Positions 52,652 through 62,075 of a stretch of 64,000 nucleotides of DNA are shown piece after piece. The translations under genes were made by a program, and so were the position numbers. The DNA is taken from contig RAYM01000014.1 of the NCBI GenBank assembly GCA_003611805.1, positions 62,001 through 126,000 on the forward strand, given 5' to 3'. This DNA is from a bacterium 1xD42-87 (lineage in GTDB: Bacteria > Bacillota > Clostridia > Lachnospirales > Lachnospiraceae). Each line of letters starts with the position of its first letter. Within the stretch, counting starts at the first letter, position 1. The notes below the pieces were generated by a model, which saw nothing but the letters and a program-made list of their open reading frames with translations, did not search any database and had not been told where the DNA came from.

Positions 52652-53854
52652 ATGGACTACGGCAACGAAAAAATTGTGATGTATTTACACGGCGGCAGCG
52701 GCAACCACGGCTGTGAGGCGATTGTCAACAGCACCTGCCATATGATAGAAGAGATTCCCAAACTTCTGGTGACCAACAGCGAGCAGGAGGACCGGCGCTA
52801 TTCGGTGGAGCCTCTCTGCGATATTCTGCAGGAGCGCAAGATTGCGGAACATTTTTTCGCACATGTTTGGTATTATGCCTGGCGGCTGGTTTTTCGCGAT
52901 CCCGAATCATTTATGCGTTACCGCTTTCGCGAGGTAATGGGTAAGAATCTTGCGCCGCTCTATCTCTCAATCGGCGGGGATATGTACTGCTATGAGCTGT
53001 CAAAGCGTGAGGCAGTTACCGCCAACAGCGCGTTTAACAGGGCGGGCGCGAAGACCGTTCTCTGGGGCTGTTCCCTTGAGCCCGAGCTTTTGCAGGAGCC
53101 GGAGGTAGTGGAGGATATGAAGCGTTACGCTCTGATTACGCCGAGAGAATCCATTACGACGGAGGCGCTTGCCGCGGCGGGGGTGACGGAGAATGTGAAG
53201 CAGTTCCCTGATCCTGCATTTGCCCTGCAGCCGCAGAAAACGAAGCTTCCGTTTGGGTTCAGCGAGGGAAATACCATCGGCATCAACATCAGCCCGATGA
53301 TTCTGAGATACGAAGAGAAAGACGGAATTACAATTATGAATTACCGTAAACTGATCGACCATATCTTGGAGACGACGGACTGCCATATCGCGCTGATTCC
53401 CCATGTGATGTGGAAATATAATGACGACAGGCTGACGATACATGAACTTTACGGCGTTTATCAGGGGAATGACAGAGTTGTAAAGTTTGAGGACATGTCC
53501 TGCCAGATGATCAAATATGTCATTTCCAGATGCCGGGCGTTTATCGGGGCGAGAACGCATTCCACCATCGCGGCTTACTCCTCCATGGTTCCTACGCTGG
53601 TCGTGGGTTATTCGGTGAAGGCGAAAGGAATTGCGAGAGATATATTTGGCACATGGGAAAATTATGTGCTGCCCGTGCAGACCCTTTCCAACCCGGAGGA
53701 ACTCATCGGCGCATTTGAGTGGATGATGGAGAGGGAGGAAGAAATCCGGGGACAGCTGCAGAAGGTGATGCCGGATTACTGCAAGAAGGCAGCCGCAGCG
53801 GGGGATGAAATACGCAGGCTGTGGCGGGAGCTGCACGAGAGCGCAGCAGAATAG
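52652..53854 (+). CDS. Polysaccharide pyruvyl transferase family protein
   Basis: A 400-residue protein with LHGGSGNHGCEAIVNSTCHM, the SIGGDMYCYE loop, LWGCSLEPELL, ITPRESITTEAL and, near the C-terminus, FIGARTHSTIAAYSS, which are the landmarks of the CsaB/WcaK superfamily. Members add a pyruvate ketal from phosphoenolpyruvate to a sugar or act in related glycan modification. AAAGG at 52640 favours the ATG at 52652 over that at 52637. It has its own putative promoter. Confidence 0.85.
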   Translation: MDYGNEKIVMYLHGGSGNHGCEAIVNSTCHMIEEIPKLLVTNSEQEDRRYSVEPLCDILQERKIAEHFFAHVWYYAWRLVFRDPESFMRYRFREVMGKNLAPLYLSIGGDMYCYELSKREAVTANSAFNRAGAKTVLWGCSLEPELLQEPEVVEDMKRYALITPRESITTEALAAAGVTENVKQFPDPAFALQPQKTKLPFGFSEGNTIGINISPMILRYEEKDGITIMNYRKLIDHILETTDCHIALIPHVMWKYNDDRLTIHELYGVYQGNDRVVKFEDMSCQMIKYVISRCRAFIGARTHSTIAAYSSMVPTLVVGYSVKAKGIARDIFGTWENYVLPVQTLSNPEELIGAFEWMMEREEEIRGQLQKVMPDYCKKAAAAGDEIRRLWRELHESAAE

Positions 53855-53913
53855 TGAGAGCAGTGCCCAGGCGACGTCGATCGTATCGCAAGTGGCATGA
53901 AAGTGAATGAATT

Positions 53914-55437
53914 ATGGGCAGAATACAGAAAGCCGGAAAAAATATCATATTTGGATATATAAGCAATCTGGTGATCCTGCTGGTGAACTTTATCCAGAGG
54001 ACGGTTTTTATCTATGTGCTTGGCAGGACGTTTTCGGGTGTAAACGAAACGTATACGAATGTTCTAAGCGTCTTGTCCCTGGCGGAACTCGGGATCGGAA
54101 CGGCGTTGAATTACAGCCTTTACAAGCCGGTGGCGGAGCGCGATATTGAGAAGATCAAGTCCTACATGCGTTTCTATAAAAAGGCGTACCTGACGATTGC
54201 GGGCGTAATCGCGGTTTTGGGAATCGCTATTTCGCCGTTTTTAAAATATATTTTGAAAAATCCGGGCAATCTGACTGTGAAGGAACTGACGCTGTACTAT
54301 TATCTGTTCCTGTTTAACACGGTGATCAGCTATTTCGTCGCCTACAAATACAGTCTGTCGAACGCGGAGCAGAAAAATTATATCCAGACCAATATTACCA
54401 CGCTGACAAAGATAGCGACGGCAACGGTGCAGATTACGGTTCTGCTGCTGTTCAGAAATTTTTTGTTCTATCTGCTGGCACAATCCGCGGTGGAGTTTCT
54501 ACAGAAAATTTTTGTGACTGTTTATATGAACAGGGCATACCCTTATCTGCGGGACAAAGATGTGAAAAAACTGACGCCGGAAGAGACGAAGGTTGTCGCG
54601 GCCAAGACAAAGGCGTTAATCTGCCATAAGGTTGGCGACGTGGCAAGACTGCAGACAGATATCCTTGTCATCTCTTCTTTTGTCAACGTAGATACTTCAG
54701 CTATTGTTGGCAACTATACCTACATCATTACCTATGTGGGCAACTTTGTAAATATTATATTTGAATCCGTGATTTCGGGTTTCGGCAATGTGGTGGCGAC
54801 GGAGTCAAAGGAGAGGCAGTATCTTCTTTTTAGGGTATACCGCTTTTTCGCCTGCTGGCTCTTCGGATTTGGCGCAGTGGGATTTTTTCACCTGCTCACC
54901 CCCTTTATCGGTGATGTGTGGCTGCGGGATAAAGGCTGGACGCTGCCACAGGTGACGGTGACCCTCCTGGTGATGGACTTTTATCTGAAAGGCGGCCGTA
55001 CGGTACTTGCCAATTTTAAGATTGCTGCGGGTGTATTTGAGCAGGACAGATTTCTGCCGCTGATACAGGGCATCGTAAACCTGGTGGTTTCGATTGCGCT
55101 GGTGATGAAAATCGGTGTGACGGGCGTCTATGTGGGAACGCTGGTGTCAGGTATACTTGCAAACCTGATTCGACCGAAGATTATCTACCGTGTCTGCTTT
55201 GAAAAAAAGGCGGGCGTTTATTTCAGGGATTCCCTGAAATACATGGGGGTAGTTCTGGCGGTAGGCGCAGTGATAACGCCGATCCGCAAGGCAGTCATGG
55301 GCGAGGCTACGGTTTTGACGTTCGCCCTGATGGTGATTCTGATTACGCTGCTATATAATCTGGTTTTTCTGGCGGTATTTCACAGGACGGAGGAATTTTC
55401 CTATCTGTGGAACGCGGTGACTGCGAGAAAAAAGTGA
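53914..55437 (+). CDS. Oligosaccharide flippase, Wzx type
   Basis: A 507-residue polytopic protein with about 12-14 hydrophobic segments of the MATE/MOP superfamily. SNLVILLVNFIQRTVFIYVL, GIGTALNYSLYKPVAE (conserved after the first helix) and DILVISSFVNVDTSAIVGNY match Wzx/RfbX-like translocases, which move lipid-linked repeat units across the membrane. It is the only Wzx in the window. Confidence 0.9.
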   Translation: MGRIQKAGKNIIFGYISNLVILLVNFIQRTVFIYVLGRTFSGVNETYTNVLSVLSLAELGIGTALNYSLYKPVAERDIEKIKSYMRFYKKAYLTIAGVIAVLGIAISPFLKYILKNPGNLTVKELTLYYYLFLFNTVISYFVAYKYSLSNAEQKNYIQTNITTLTKIATATVQITVLLLFRNFLFYLLAQSAVEFLQKIFVTVYMNRAYPYLRDKDVKKLTPEETKVVAAKTKALICHKVGDVARLQTDILVISSFVNVDTSAIVGNYTYIITYVGNFVNIIFESVISGFGNVVATESKERQYLLFRVYRFFACWLFGFGAVGFFHLLTPFIGDVWLRDKGWTLPQVTVTLLVMDFYLKGGRTVLANFKIAAGVFEQDRFLPLIQGIVNLVVSIALVMKIGVTGVYVGTLVSGILANLIRPKIIYRVCFEKKAGVYFRDSLKYMGVVLAVGAVITPIRKAVMGEATVLTFALMVILITLLYNLVFLAVFHRTEEFSYLWNAVTARKK

Positions 55438-55463
55438 GATCCCGCGGGATTAAGGAGGTTCGT

Positions 55464-56570
55464 ATGAATAAGATTCCTCTGATTGAGAATGCCTGTAATG
55501 AGCTGATGGAGTATGGTGTCCGCGGCAGGCGGGAAAAGTGCAGGGATTTGCTGAAACGGCTGATTTTGAAACGAAAGACAGCGGGTGAAGATCCCATTTT
55601 CTGGCCTACAGGGCTTTTGGCTGCAGGGCTGTGGGCGTGCAGGGAAGAGAGCGCGGCGGTTCAAAAGAGCGCAGAGACTGCGCGGGATACAGAGGCAGAT
55701 GTCTGGCTGAAGAGGATAGATCAGTCTATTGCGGCATATTACGGGAGATGGTTCAAAAAGGGAATGCCGCTTGCGGTTTTGGATGACTTCCTTGCGGGGG
55801 AAACTTTATTAAAAATATATCAGAAAGTACGGGAGGGAGCGGTTGATTTTGGAGAAGGCATGTCCGGGGAGCAGCTTAAAAATGCGGTGGACAGACTGGC
55901 TTTTTATGGTATGGATCATCCCAAAGACAACGTCGGGAGCTTCCTGTACCGTCCGGAACACGGGGAGAAGACGGTTTTTGTGGACGGCATCGGTTTGGCA
56001 TGTCCTTTTCTCTGTCAGTACGGTGAGATTTTTGACAAACAGGAGTACAGAGAGCTGGCGGTTTTGCAGATCGTAAATTTTTTATCGTATGGAATGGACG
56101 GCAAAACGGGGCTGCCCTATCACGGGTACGATATGACGGACAGCTGTAAATACGGGATTATCGGTTGGGGCAGGGCGGTTGGCTGGCTGCTCCGCGGCAT
56201 GATGGGCTGTATGGTTTCTGCATATGGCAGGGAGAGGCTTGCCATGCCTTGCGCCGCGCTTGCGGATGCAGCGCTTGCCTGTCAGAAACAGGACGGCTTT
56301 TTCCCATGGCAGCTTGAGGCACAGGAGGGACCTGCGGATACTTCCGCCACCGGGATGATCTGCGCCGCTTTAAAACAGGGGATGGCGCTTGGCGTCCTCT
56401 CGGGTGAGAAATATGAAAAGGCACTGACGGCGGGGGGACACGCCCTGGAGCGGTCTGTCCGGGAAGGGCGGGTGTATCAGTGCTCGGGTGAGTGTGAGGG
56501 TTTTTCGCAGTATCCTCAGCGTTATGGCGCGTATCCGTGGTCACTCGGTCCGGCGTTGGAGGTTTTGTGA
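55464..56570 (+). CDS. Glycoside hydrolase family 88/105-like protein
   Basis: A 368-residue protein without a signal peptide. VDGIGLACPFLCQYGEIF, GLPYHGYD and YGIIGWGRAVGWLLRGMM correspond to the conserved blocks of unsaturated uronyl/rhamnogalacturonyl hydrolases, which form an (alpha/alpha)6 barrel. These normally cleave the unsaturated uronic acid left by polysaccharide lyases, which is unexpected in a biosynthetic operon. AAGGAGG precedes the ATG at 55464. It may trim faulty repeat units or act as a non-hydrolytic relative; this is inference. Confidence 0.75.
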   Translation: MNKIPLIENACNELMEYGVRGRREKCRDLLKRLILKRKTAGEDPIFWPTGLLAAGLWACREESAAVQKSAETARDTEADVWLKRIDQSIAAYYGRWFKKGMPLAVLDDFLAGETLLKIYQKVREGAVDFGEGMSGEQLKNAVDRLAFYGMDHPKDNVGSFLYRPEHGEKTVFVDGIGLACPFLCQYGEIFDKQEYRELAVLQIVNFLSYGMDGKTGLPYHGYDMTDSCKYGIIGWGRAVGWLLRGMMGCMVSAYGRERLAMPCAALADAALACQKQDGFFPWQLEAQEGPADTSATGMICAALKQGMALGVLSGEKYEKALTAGGHALERSVREGRVYQCSGECEGFSQYPQRYGAYPWSLGPALEVL

Positions 56571-56573
56571 TAT

Positions 56574-58184
56574 ATGGGACGTATTAAACAGTATGGAAAA
56601 ACCATTACTATACAGGAGGCATGTTTTTACGGGTTTTTTATTCTCCTGTCGTTGGCAAAGGGGCTTGGATTTTACGAGGGACAGAAGCTCTTTGCGCTGC
56701 TCGTTGCGCCCGCGCTTGTCCTCGGTTTTCTGAAAATTCTCCTGACGCCCTACACGAAAAGGCAGGCATTTTTTCAGATTCTGCTTCTGGCACTGACGGC
56801 GGTGGTTTACTATGAGTCGCGGGAGATTGCCATTTTGTTTCTGGCGTTCACGGTGCTTGGCATGAAGAATATTTCAGTGAAGAAGGTATTGCATATAGCG
56901 CTCTGGGTATGGACGGTCTGTGCCGTGGCGCTGTCTGCAGTTTCTTTCTTTTTTTTGGAATATACCGTTTACCGGGTTCACGCAAAGATGGGACTGGGGC
57001 ATATTTTTCGCTGGAGCCTTGGCTTTACCCATCCGAATATTCTGCATATCACGTATCTGATGCTTTGCGCGCTAGTGATTCTGAACCGGGAGGAGCGGTA
57101 CGGATTCAAAGACTATGGTATCCTTATGATCGGGAACTTTCTGGTGTTTTTATACTCTGTCAGCTATACTGGATTCGGCATTACGCTTGTTTTGCTGACG
57201 GCGGCGCTCTATGTAAAATTTCGCCCCCGTTTCTGCCTTTTGGAGAAGATGATTGCCAATCTGGTGCTGCCTGTGTGTCTTATTTTGTCCTTTGTGCTGC
57301 CATTTTATATTAACTATCATCGTATCAGCGGATATGTACAGAAGTTAAATTTTATGCTGAATACGAGAATCTGGCTCGCGGAGCAGTTTTTGAAATCGGG
57401 GTACACAAGTCTGTTCGGGACAAATATTTCCGGGATCGTCACATCTTCCATGACACTGGATAATTCCTATATGTGGTGCTATATCAATTATGGGCTGATT
57501 CCGACAGCAGTTATTCTTTTGGGATATTTTCTTTTGCTGTTTTATGACACGCATAGACAGCGGACGAGAGAACTGGTGGTTCTGGTCTGTTTTCTGGGCG
57601 CGGGGTGGACAGAACCGCTGCTGTTCAATACTTCTTTCAAGAACATTACGCTGCTCTTTCTCGGGGCGTTTCTGTTTCTGCAAAAGGAAGGGGAGCGGGA
57701 ATACTGTCTGTTTTCCCGGCTGCCTGAAAGGTGGAGCCAGGTGACTGTTCCGATGGCGGGGTTGCCGGATTCAATGTTTCTCCGCGTACAGGCAGCTTAT
57801 CGGAGAAAAAAATGCCGGATTCTGTGCACGGCGGCGGCAGGTGTACTGCTGGGTCTTCTTCTGTGCGCCCTTCTGTACCGGGCGCCGGAGGGTTATGTGG
57901 TGCAGCGGTTTTACACGGATGGATTGGAGGAAACCAGCGTCTATCTGGAGAGCGAGGAGGATCCCGCTTATGAAGGATATCGGATCATGAATTATAAGGA
58001 CGCGGAAACGCCCATGCAGATCGTGGCGGGAAACGCCGTGAAGCTGGAGACAGCACGCTATTATGTGGGAAGCGCGCTGCTCGGCGGTCTGTTTGGCGCG
58101 GCAGCCGCGACTTTGTGGCATGTGAGAAACTGGAGGAAGAAATCGCCTACGGAGGTTACGGAGATTGCGGGATATGCCCGGTGA
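56574..58184 (+). CDS. O-antigen polymerase-like protein (Wzy), copy 2, with C-terminal PCP-like tail
   Basis: A 536-residue membrane protein. The first 380 residues have about ten hydrophobic segments and GLGHIFRWSLGFTHPNILHI, the same His-Pro-Asn motif as the polymerase at 45582 (GMGHPNALS). Residues about 420-525 form a separate unit: a helix (TAAAGVLLGLLLCALLY), a loop of about 75 residues facing outside, and a second helix (YVGSALLGGLFGAAAATLW). That layout is like a miniature Wzz/polysaccharide co-polymerase. It begins 3 bases after the preceding stop. Confidence 0.75.
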   Translation: MGRIKQYGKTITIQEACFYGFFILLSLAKGLGFYEGQKLFALLVAPALVLGFLKILLTPYTKRQAFFQILLLALTAVVYYESREIAILFLAFTVLGMKNISVKKVLHIALWVWTVCAVALSAVSFFFLEYTVYRVHAKMGLGHIFRWSLGFTHPNILHITYLMLCALVILNREERYGFKDYGILMIGNFLVFLYSVSYTGFGITLVLLTAALYVKFRPRFCLLEKMIANLVLPVCLILSFVLPFYINYHRISGYVQKLNFMLNTRIWLAEQFLKSGYTSLFGTNISGIVTSSMTLDNSYMWCYINYGLIPTAVILLGYFLLLFYDTHRQRTRELVVLVCFLGAGWTEPLLFNTSFKNITLLFLGAFLFLQKEGEREYCLFSRLPERWSQVTVPMAGLPDSMFLRVQAAYRRKKCRILCTAAAGVLLGLLLCALLYRAPEGYVVQRFYTDGLEETSVYLESEEDPAYEGYRIMNYKDAETPMQIVAGNAVKLETARYYVGSALLGGLFGAAAATLWHVRNWRKKSPTEVTEIAGYAR

Positions 58185-58251
58185 TTACGGGGTGCACAAG
58201 GAAGCTTGCCGGCATCGTTAAGCGGGTAACAGAAAGTGGAAAGAAAGCAAA

Positions 58252-60183
58252 ATGGGGAGCGATATGAAAGACGAATTAACCTACTGCAAGATTTTGGGAA
58301 CAAACATCAATGTCACGAATATGGATGACACCATCGCCTATCTTACAGACAATCTGGAGGAACTGAAAGGCGATTATATCTGCGTCTCCAACGTGCATAC
58401 CACGGTGATGGCTTACCGGGATAAGGCGTACCGGCGGGTGCAGAACAGCGCGGCAATGGCGCTTCCCGACGGGCAGCCGCTGTCCATTGTCAGCAGGAGA
58501 CGAGGCTTTTTTGAGGCGAGGAGAGTGCCGGGACCGGACTTGATGCCGGCGATACTGGATTTGTCACAAGAGACGGGATACCGTCATTACTTTTATGGCA
58601 GCACGGATGCGACACTCACGGCGCTGCGGGCGGCGATGCTGCGGCGTTATCCGAAACTGCAGATTGCGGGCATGTATTCCCCGCCTTTCAGGGAATTGAC
58701 GAAGGAGGAGGACGAGGAGATCGTCGGGCGGATTAACGACAGCGGCGCGGATTTTGTGTGGGTGGCGCTTGGCGCGCCGAAGCAGGAGTGGTGGATGTAT
58801 GAGCACCGTCACAGAGTAAAGGCGGTGATGCTCGGCGTGGGCGCGGCATTCGATTTTACGGCGGGCACAGTGAAGCGCGCGCCTATGTGGATGCAGAGAC
58901 TGTGTCTGGAATGGGTATTTCGGATTTTGCGGGATCCGAAACGGATGCTGCCCAGATATCTGAATACGAATTTCGCCTTTTTATATTATGTCTATCAGGA
59001 AGGGAGGGCGCTGGAGCAGACGGCGAAAAATGGACTGCACATCGCCATGATTGGCCATAAACGGATTCCGTCAAGAGAGGGAGGCGTGGAAGTTGTGGTG
59101 AACGAACTCTCCGTGCGTATGGCGAAACTGGGGCATCATGTAGAGGCGTACAACCGTTTCGGGCACCATGTATCCGGGAAAAAATATGATGAGGAGTACG
59201 GCTGGAAAGGGAGGAAATTTTATAAGGGTGTCCGCATCTATATTGTGCCTACTTTCCGCAGAAGCAGCCTGAACGCGATTGTATATACCTTTTTTGCAAC
59301 GATTATGGCGCTCTTTCATCGCTATGATGTGATCCATTATCACGCGGAAGGCCCCTGCGCCATGCTCTGGCTGCCGCATTTTCTGAAAAGAAAAGTTGTG
59401 GTTACCATCCATGGTCTTGACTGGCAGCGCGCGAAATGGGGAAATTTCGCGTCTTTTGTGATTAAATTTGGAGAGCGGATGGCGGCGAAGTATGCAGATG
59501 ACGTGATTGTGCTGTCGGACAACGTAAAGCGGTATTTTGCGGATGTTTACCAGAGAGAAGTCACTTATATTCCAAACGGAATCAACCGTCCGAAGCCGCA
59601 GGGCGCGGCAGTGATTGAAGAAAAGTACGGTTTGAAAAAGGATGGCTACTTCCTGTTTCTCGCGCGGATTGTGCCGGAAAAGGGGCTGCACTATCTGATC
59701 GAGGCATTTTCCGAACTGGAAACGGATAAAAAGCTGGTGATCGCGGGGGGGAGCTCCCAGGCGATGGATTATATGGAGCGGATCCACCGGATGGCAGCGG
59801 AGGATGAGAGAATTCTGATGACTGATTTTGTGCAGGGACAGGTATTGGAAGAGCTATACGCCAATGCTTACGCTTTTGTGCTTCCAAGCGACGTGGAGGG
59901 TATGGCGCTCACGCTGTTGGAGGCAATGAGTTATGGCGCCTGCTGTCTGGTCAGTGACATTCGCGAGAATACGGAAGTGGTGGAGGATAAGGCGCTGACC
60001 TTTAGGAAAGGTGATGTGAAGGACCTTAGAAGACAGCTTGCCTGGATGCTTACGCATCCTGATGAGGTGCGGTGTATGGGCGAGGAGAGCGTGGATTATA
60101 TCTGCGGAAAATATGACTGGGATGATGTGACTAGGCGGACGATAGCCGTGTATGAGAAAGCGGCGGGATGCAGGAAAGAATAG
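58252..60183 (+). CDS. Fusion of WecG/TagA (GT26) and GT4 glycosyltransferases
   Basis: A 643-residue bifunctional protein. Residues 1-250 are a WecG/TagA/CpsF enzyme: VSNVHTTVMAYRDKAY, ALPDGQPLSI, RVPGPDLMPAI, FVWVALGAPKQEWWMYEH and GVGAAFDFTAGTVKRAPMWM. From about residue 265 a GT4 domain follows, with SREGGVEVVVNELSVRMAKL, FLARIVPEKGLHYLIEAF and VEGMALTLLEAMSYGA. The fusion would add two successive sugars to one lipid-linked intermediate. The ATG at 58264 is an alternative start. Confidence 0.9.
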   Translation: MGSDMKDELTYCKILGTNINVTNMDDTIAYLTDNLEELKGDYICVSNVHTTVMAYRDKAYRRVQNSAAMALPDGQPLSIVSRRRGFFEARRVPGPDLMPAILDLSQETGYRHYFYGSTDATLTALRAAMLRRYPKLQIAGMYSPPFRELTKEEDEEIVGRINDSGADFVWVALGAPKQEWWMYEHRHRVKAVMLGVGAAFDFTAGTVKRAPMWMQRLCLEWVFRILRDPKRMLPRYLNTNFAFLYYVYQEGRALEQTAKNGLHIAMIGHKRIPSREGGVEVVVNELSVRMAKLGHHVEAYNRFGHHVSGKKYDEEYGWKGRKFYKGVRIYIVPTFRRSSLNAIVYTFFATIMALFHRYDVIHYHAEGPCAMLWLPHFLKRKVVVTIHGLDWQRAKWGNFASFVIKFGERMAAKYADDVIVLSDNVKRYFADVYQREVTYIPNGINRPKPQGAAVIEEKYGLKKDGYFLFLARIVPEKGLHYLIEAFSELETDKKLVIAGGSSQAMDYMERIHRMAAEDERILMTDFVQGQVLEELYANAYAFVLPSDVEGMALTLLEAMSYGACCLVSDIRENTEVVEDKALTFRKGDVKDLRRQLAWMLTHPDEVRCMGEESVDYICGKYDWDDVTRRTIAVYEKAAGCRKE

Positions 60184-60199
60184 GAAAGAGGGATTGGCT

Positions 60200-62068
60200 A
60201 TGCGCAAGAGAGTTGGTATGGGCATTATGCTTGCCGTGGCGGTTGTAGTGGCAGTATGCTGTCAGTACTTTAGGGAAAGAGATGCGGTTCTGTTTCAATT
60301 GGAGGACGGAAAGCCATATATCAGCATACGCACAGTGCAAAGTGAAAATAAGGTATATTTATGGCAGGAGGAAGAGGGGGGAGGGTGTTTTTTCCTCCCC
60401 TCCTGTGTCGACCGGCATAAAATCCGCATGGGTGATACAGGCGAGAGCAGCGTGAGGATAGACGGACATTTCTATGAGAAAGGTGATATTTTTACATGGC
60501 AGGAGGGAAACAGGTATACGTTTCAGATTACGGAGGCCTCTTATGATTCGCATATTTATGAAGTCAGCTTTATGAAATCGTCGAACATCCCTGCAGTATT
60601 TATTGACACTGCGAGCGGAGGTCTGGAATATATACATGAGGAGAAAGGAAATCGGGAGACGGGCGCAATCTGTGTTATGCGAGAGGACGGGACGGCCGAG
60701 TATCAGGATGAGCTTCTTCGTATATCCGGCAGGGGAAATGGCACATGGGAATATGAAAAGAGGCCGTATACCCTGAAACTGAAAGGAGACTATCCTCTTT
60801 GCGGTATGAGTAAGGGCGATCGTTGGCATCTTCTGGCACTATGGCGTGAGGGCAGTCGGATGGATAATAAGATTGCGATGGATATGGCTGAGGAGATGGG
60901 ATTGTCCTACAGTGCACAGGGAAGCTGGGTGGATCTGTATATGAATGGGGAATACCGGGGTAATTATTTGCTGACGGAATCTCTGACCGTGGGGGAAGGG
61001 CGGATCGATATCTACGATTTGGAGAAGGAGAATAAAAGCCTGAATCCGTCAATCAGAAACGGAGCAGCAGAGCATTACGAGACAGAAAATAATAAGGGAT
61101 ATCTGCTGAACAACGGGGAGAATATAAGTGGCGGCTACCTGATTCAAAAGAACCATCCCGCACACTACGAGACAGAGAAGAATGGTTTTCGGCTTTCCAG
61201 GGGAGATCTGTTTGCGATTAACGCACCCGGTTATGCATCCAGAGAACAGGTGGCTTATATACAAAATTATATGGAGGAAATTGACGCATTGGTGCAGGAG
61301 CGCGATCCGGCAGTATGGGAGAAGATGGATATTGTAAGCTTTGCAAAACGTTTTCTGGTGGATGAGATTTCTCTGGAGATGGATACGGGCTGTGCAAGTA
61401 TGTTTTTTTATAAAGACAGGGATGATGAAAAGCTATATTCAGGTCCGCCGTGGGATTATGATAATGCTTTTGGAGAGTACGGTTACGGAGACGGATTTTA
61501 CCTGAATTATGGGGAGAGCATTGTAAATAACAATGACCGCCAGGCACTTGCCATGAACTGGTATCAGAAGCTTTATGATACACCGGAGCTGTATCAGTGT
61601 ATCGTGGAGGAATACAAGCGGACGCTCCCCTTTTTTGAGCGTCTGCTTGACAGCGGAATTGATGCGTATGCGGAGCAGATTCGCGATTCCGTGGCAATGG
61701 ATGATATGCGGTGGAATGGGGAGAGAAATCCCGGCGACGGTACCTCACGGTACGAAAGCTTTGAAGCGAATGTAAAATATACAAAGTTTTTTCTCACAAA
61801 CCGTCTCAACTGTCTTTGCGCCAGATGGAATGTACCCTACGAGACATTTGAAGCGCCGACAGACGGGACGACACACCTGGTGACATTTTCCGTCTATGAA
61901 GGCGTGGTGGAGACGACGGAGGTGCCCGACGGGAAGCCGCTTGTCTATACACCGAGCTATGATGGAGGTGTGTATCAGGGTTGGGAATACCGTAGGAGTG
62001 GAGAAAAATATAGCCCCTATGTTCCTGTCTATGAGGATATGGAGCTGTACAATGCAAAGTGGGAGTAG
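60200..62068 (+). CDS. CotH-kinase-family membrane-anchored protein
   Basis: A 622-residue protein with an N-terminal hydrophobic anchor (about residues 7-23) and an outside domain. The CotH-type core is visible: ISGRGNGTWEYEKRPYTLKL, LLALWREGSRMDNKIAMDMA, EYRGNYLLTESL and the acidic metal-binding SGPPWDYDNAFG. CotH of Bacillus phosphorylates spore-coat proteins; related secreted proteins occur in many clostridial glycan loci. A C-terminal extension (about residues 565-622) is rich in Tyr and Thr and resembles a small beta-repeat module. Substrate unknown. Confidence 0.82.
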   Translation: MRKRVGMGIMLAVAVVVAVCCQYFRERDAVLFQLEDGKPYISIRTVQSENKVYLWQEEEGGGCFFLPSCVDRHKIRMGDTGESSVRIDGHFYEKGDIFTWQEGNRYTFQITEASYDSHIYEVSFMKSSNIPAVFIDTASGGLEYIHEEKGNRETGAICVMREDGTAEYQDELLRISGRGNGTWEYEKRPYTLKLKGDYPLCGMSKGDRWHLLALWREGSRMDNKIAMDMAEEMGLSYSAQGSWVDLYMNGEYRGNYLLTESLTVGEGRIDIYDLEKENKSLNPSIRNGAAEHYETENNKGYLLNNGENISGGYLIQKNHPAHYETEKNGFRLSRGDLFAINAPGYASREQVAYIQNYMEEIDALVQERDPAVWEKMDIVSFAKRFLVDEISLEMDTGCASMFFYKDRDDEKLYSGPPWDYDNAFGEYGYGDGFYLNYGESIVNNNDRQALAMNWYQKLYDTPELYQCIVEEYKRTLPFFERLLDSGIDAYAEQIRDSVAMDDMRWNGERNPGDGTSRYESFEANVKYTKFFLTNRLNCLCARWNVPYETFEAPTDGTTHLVTFSVYEGVVETTEVPDGKPLVYTPSYDGGVYQGWEYRRSGEKYSPYVPVYEDMELYNAKWE

Positions 62069-62075
62069 AGGGCAT

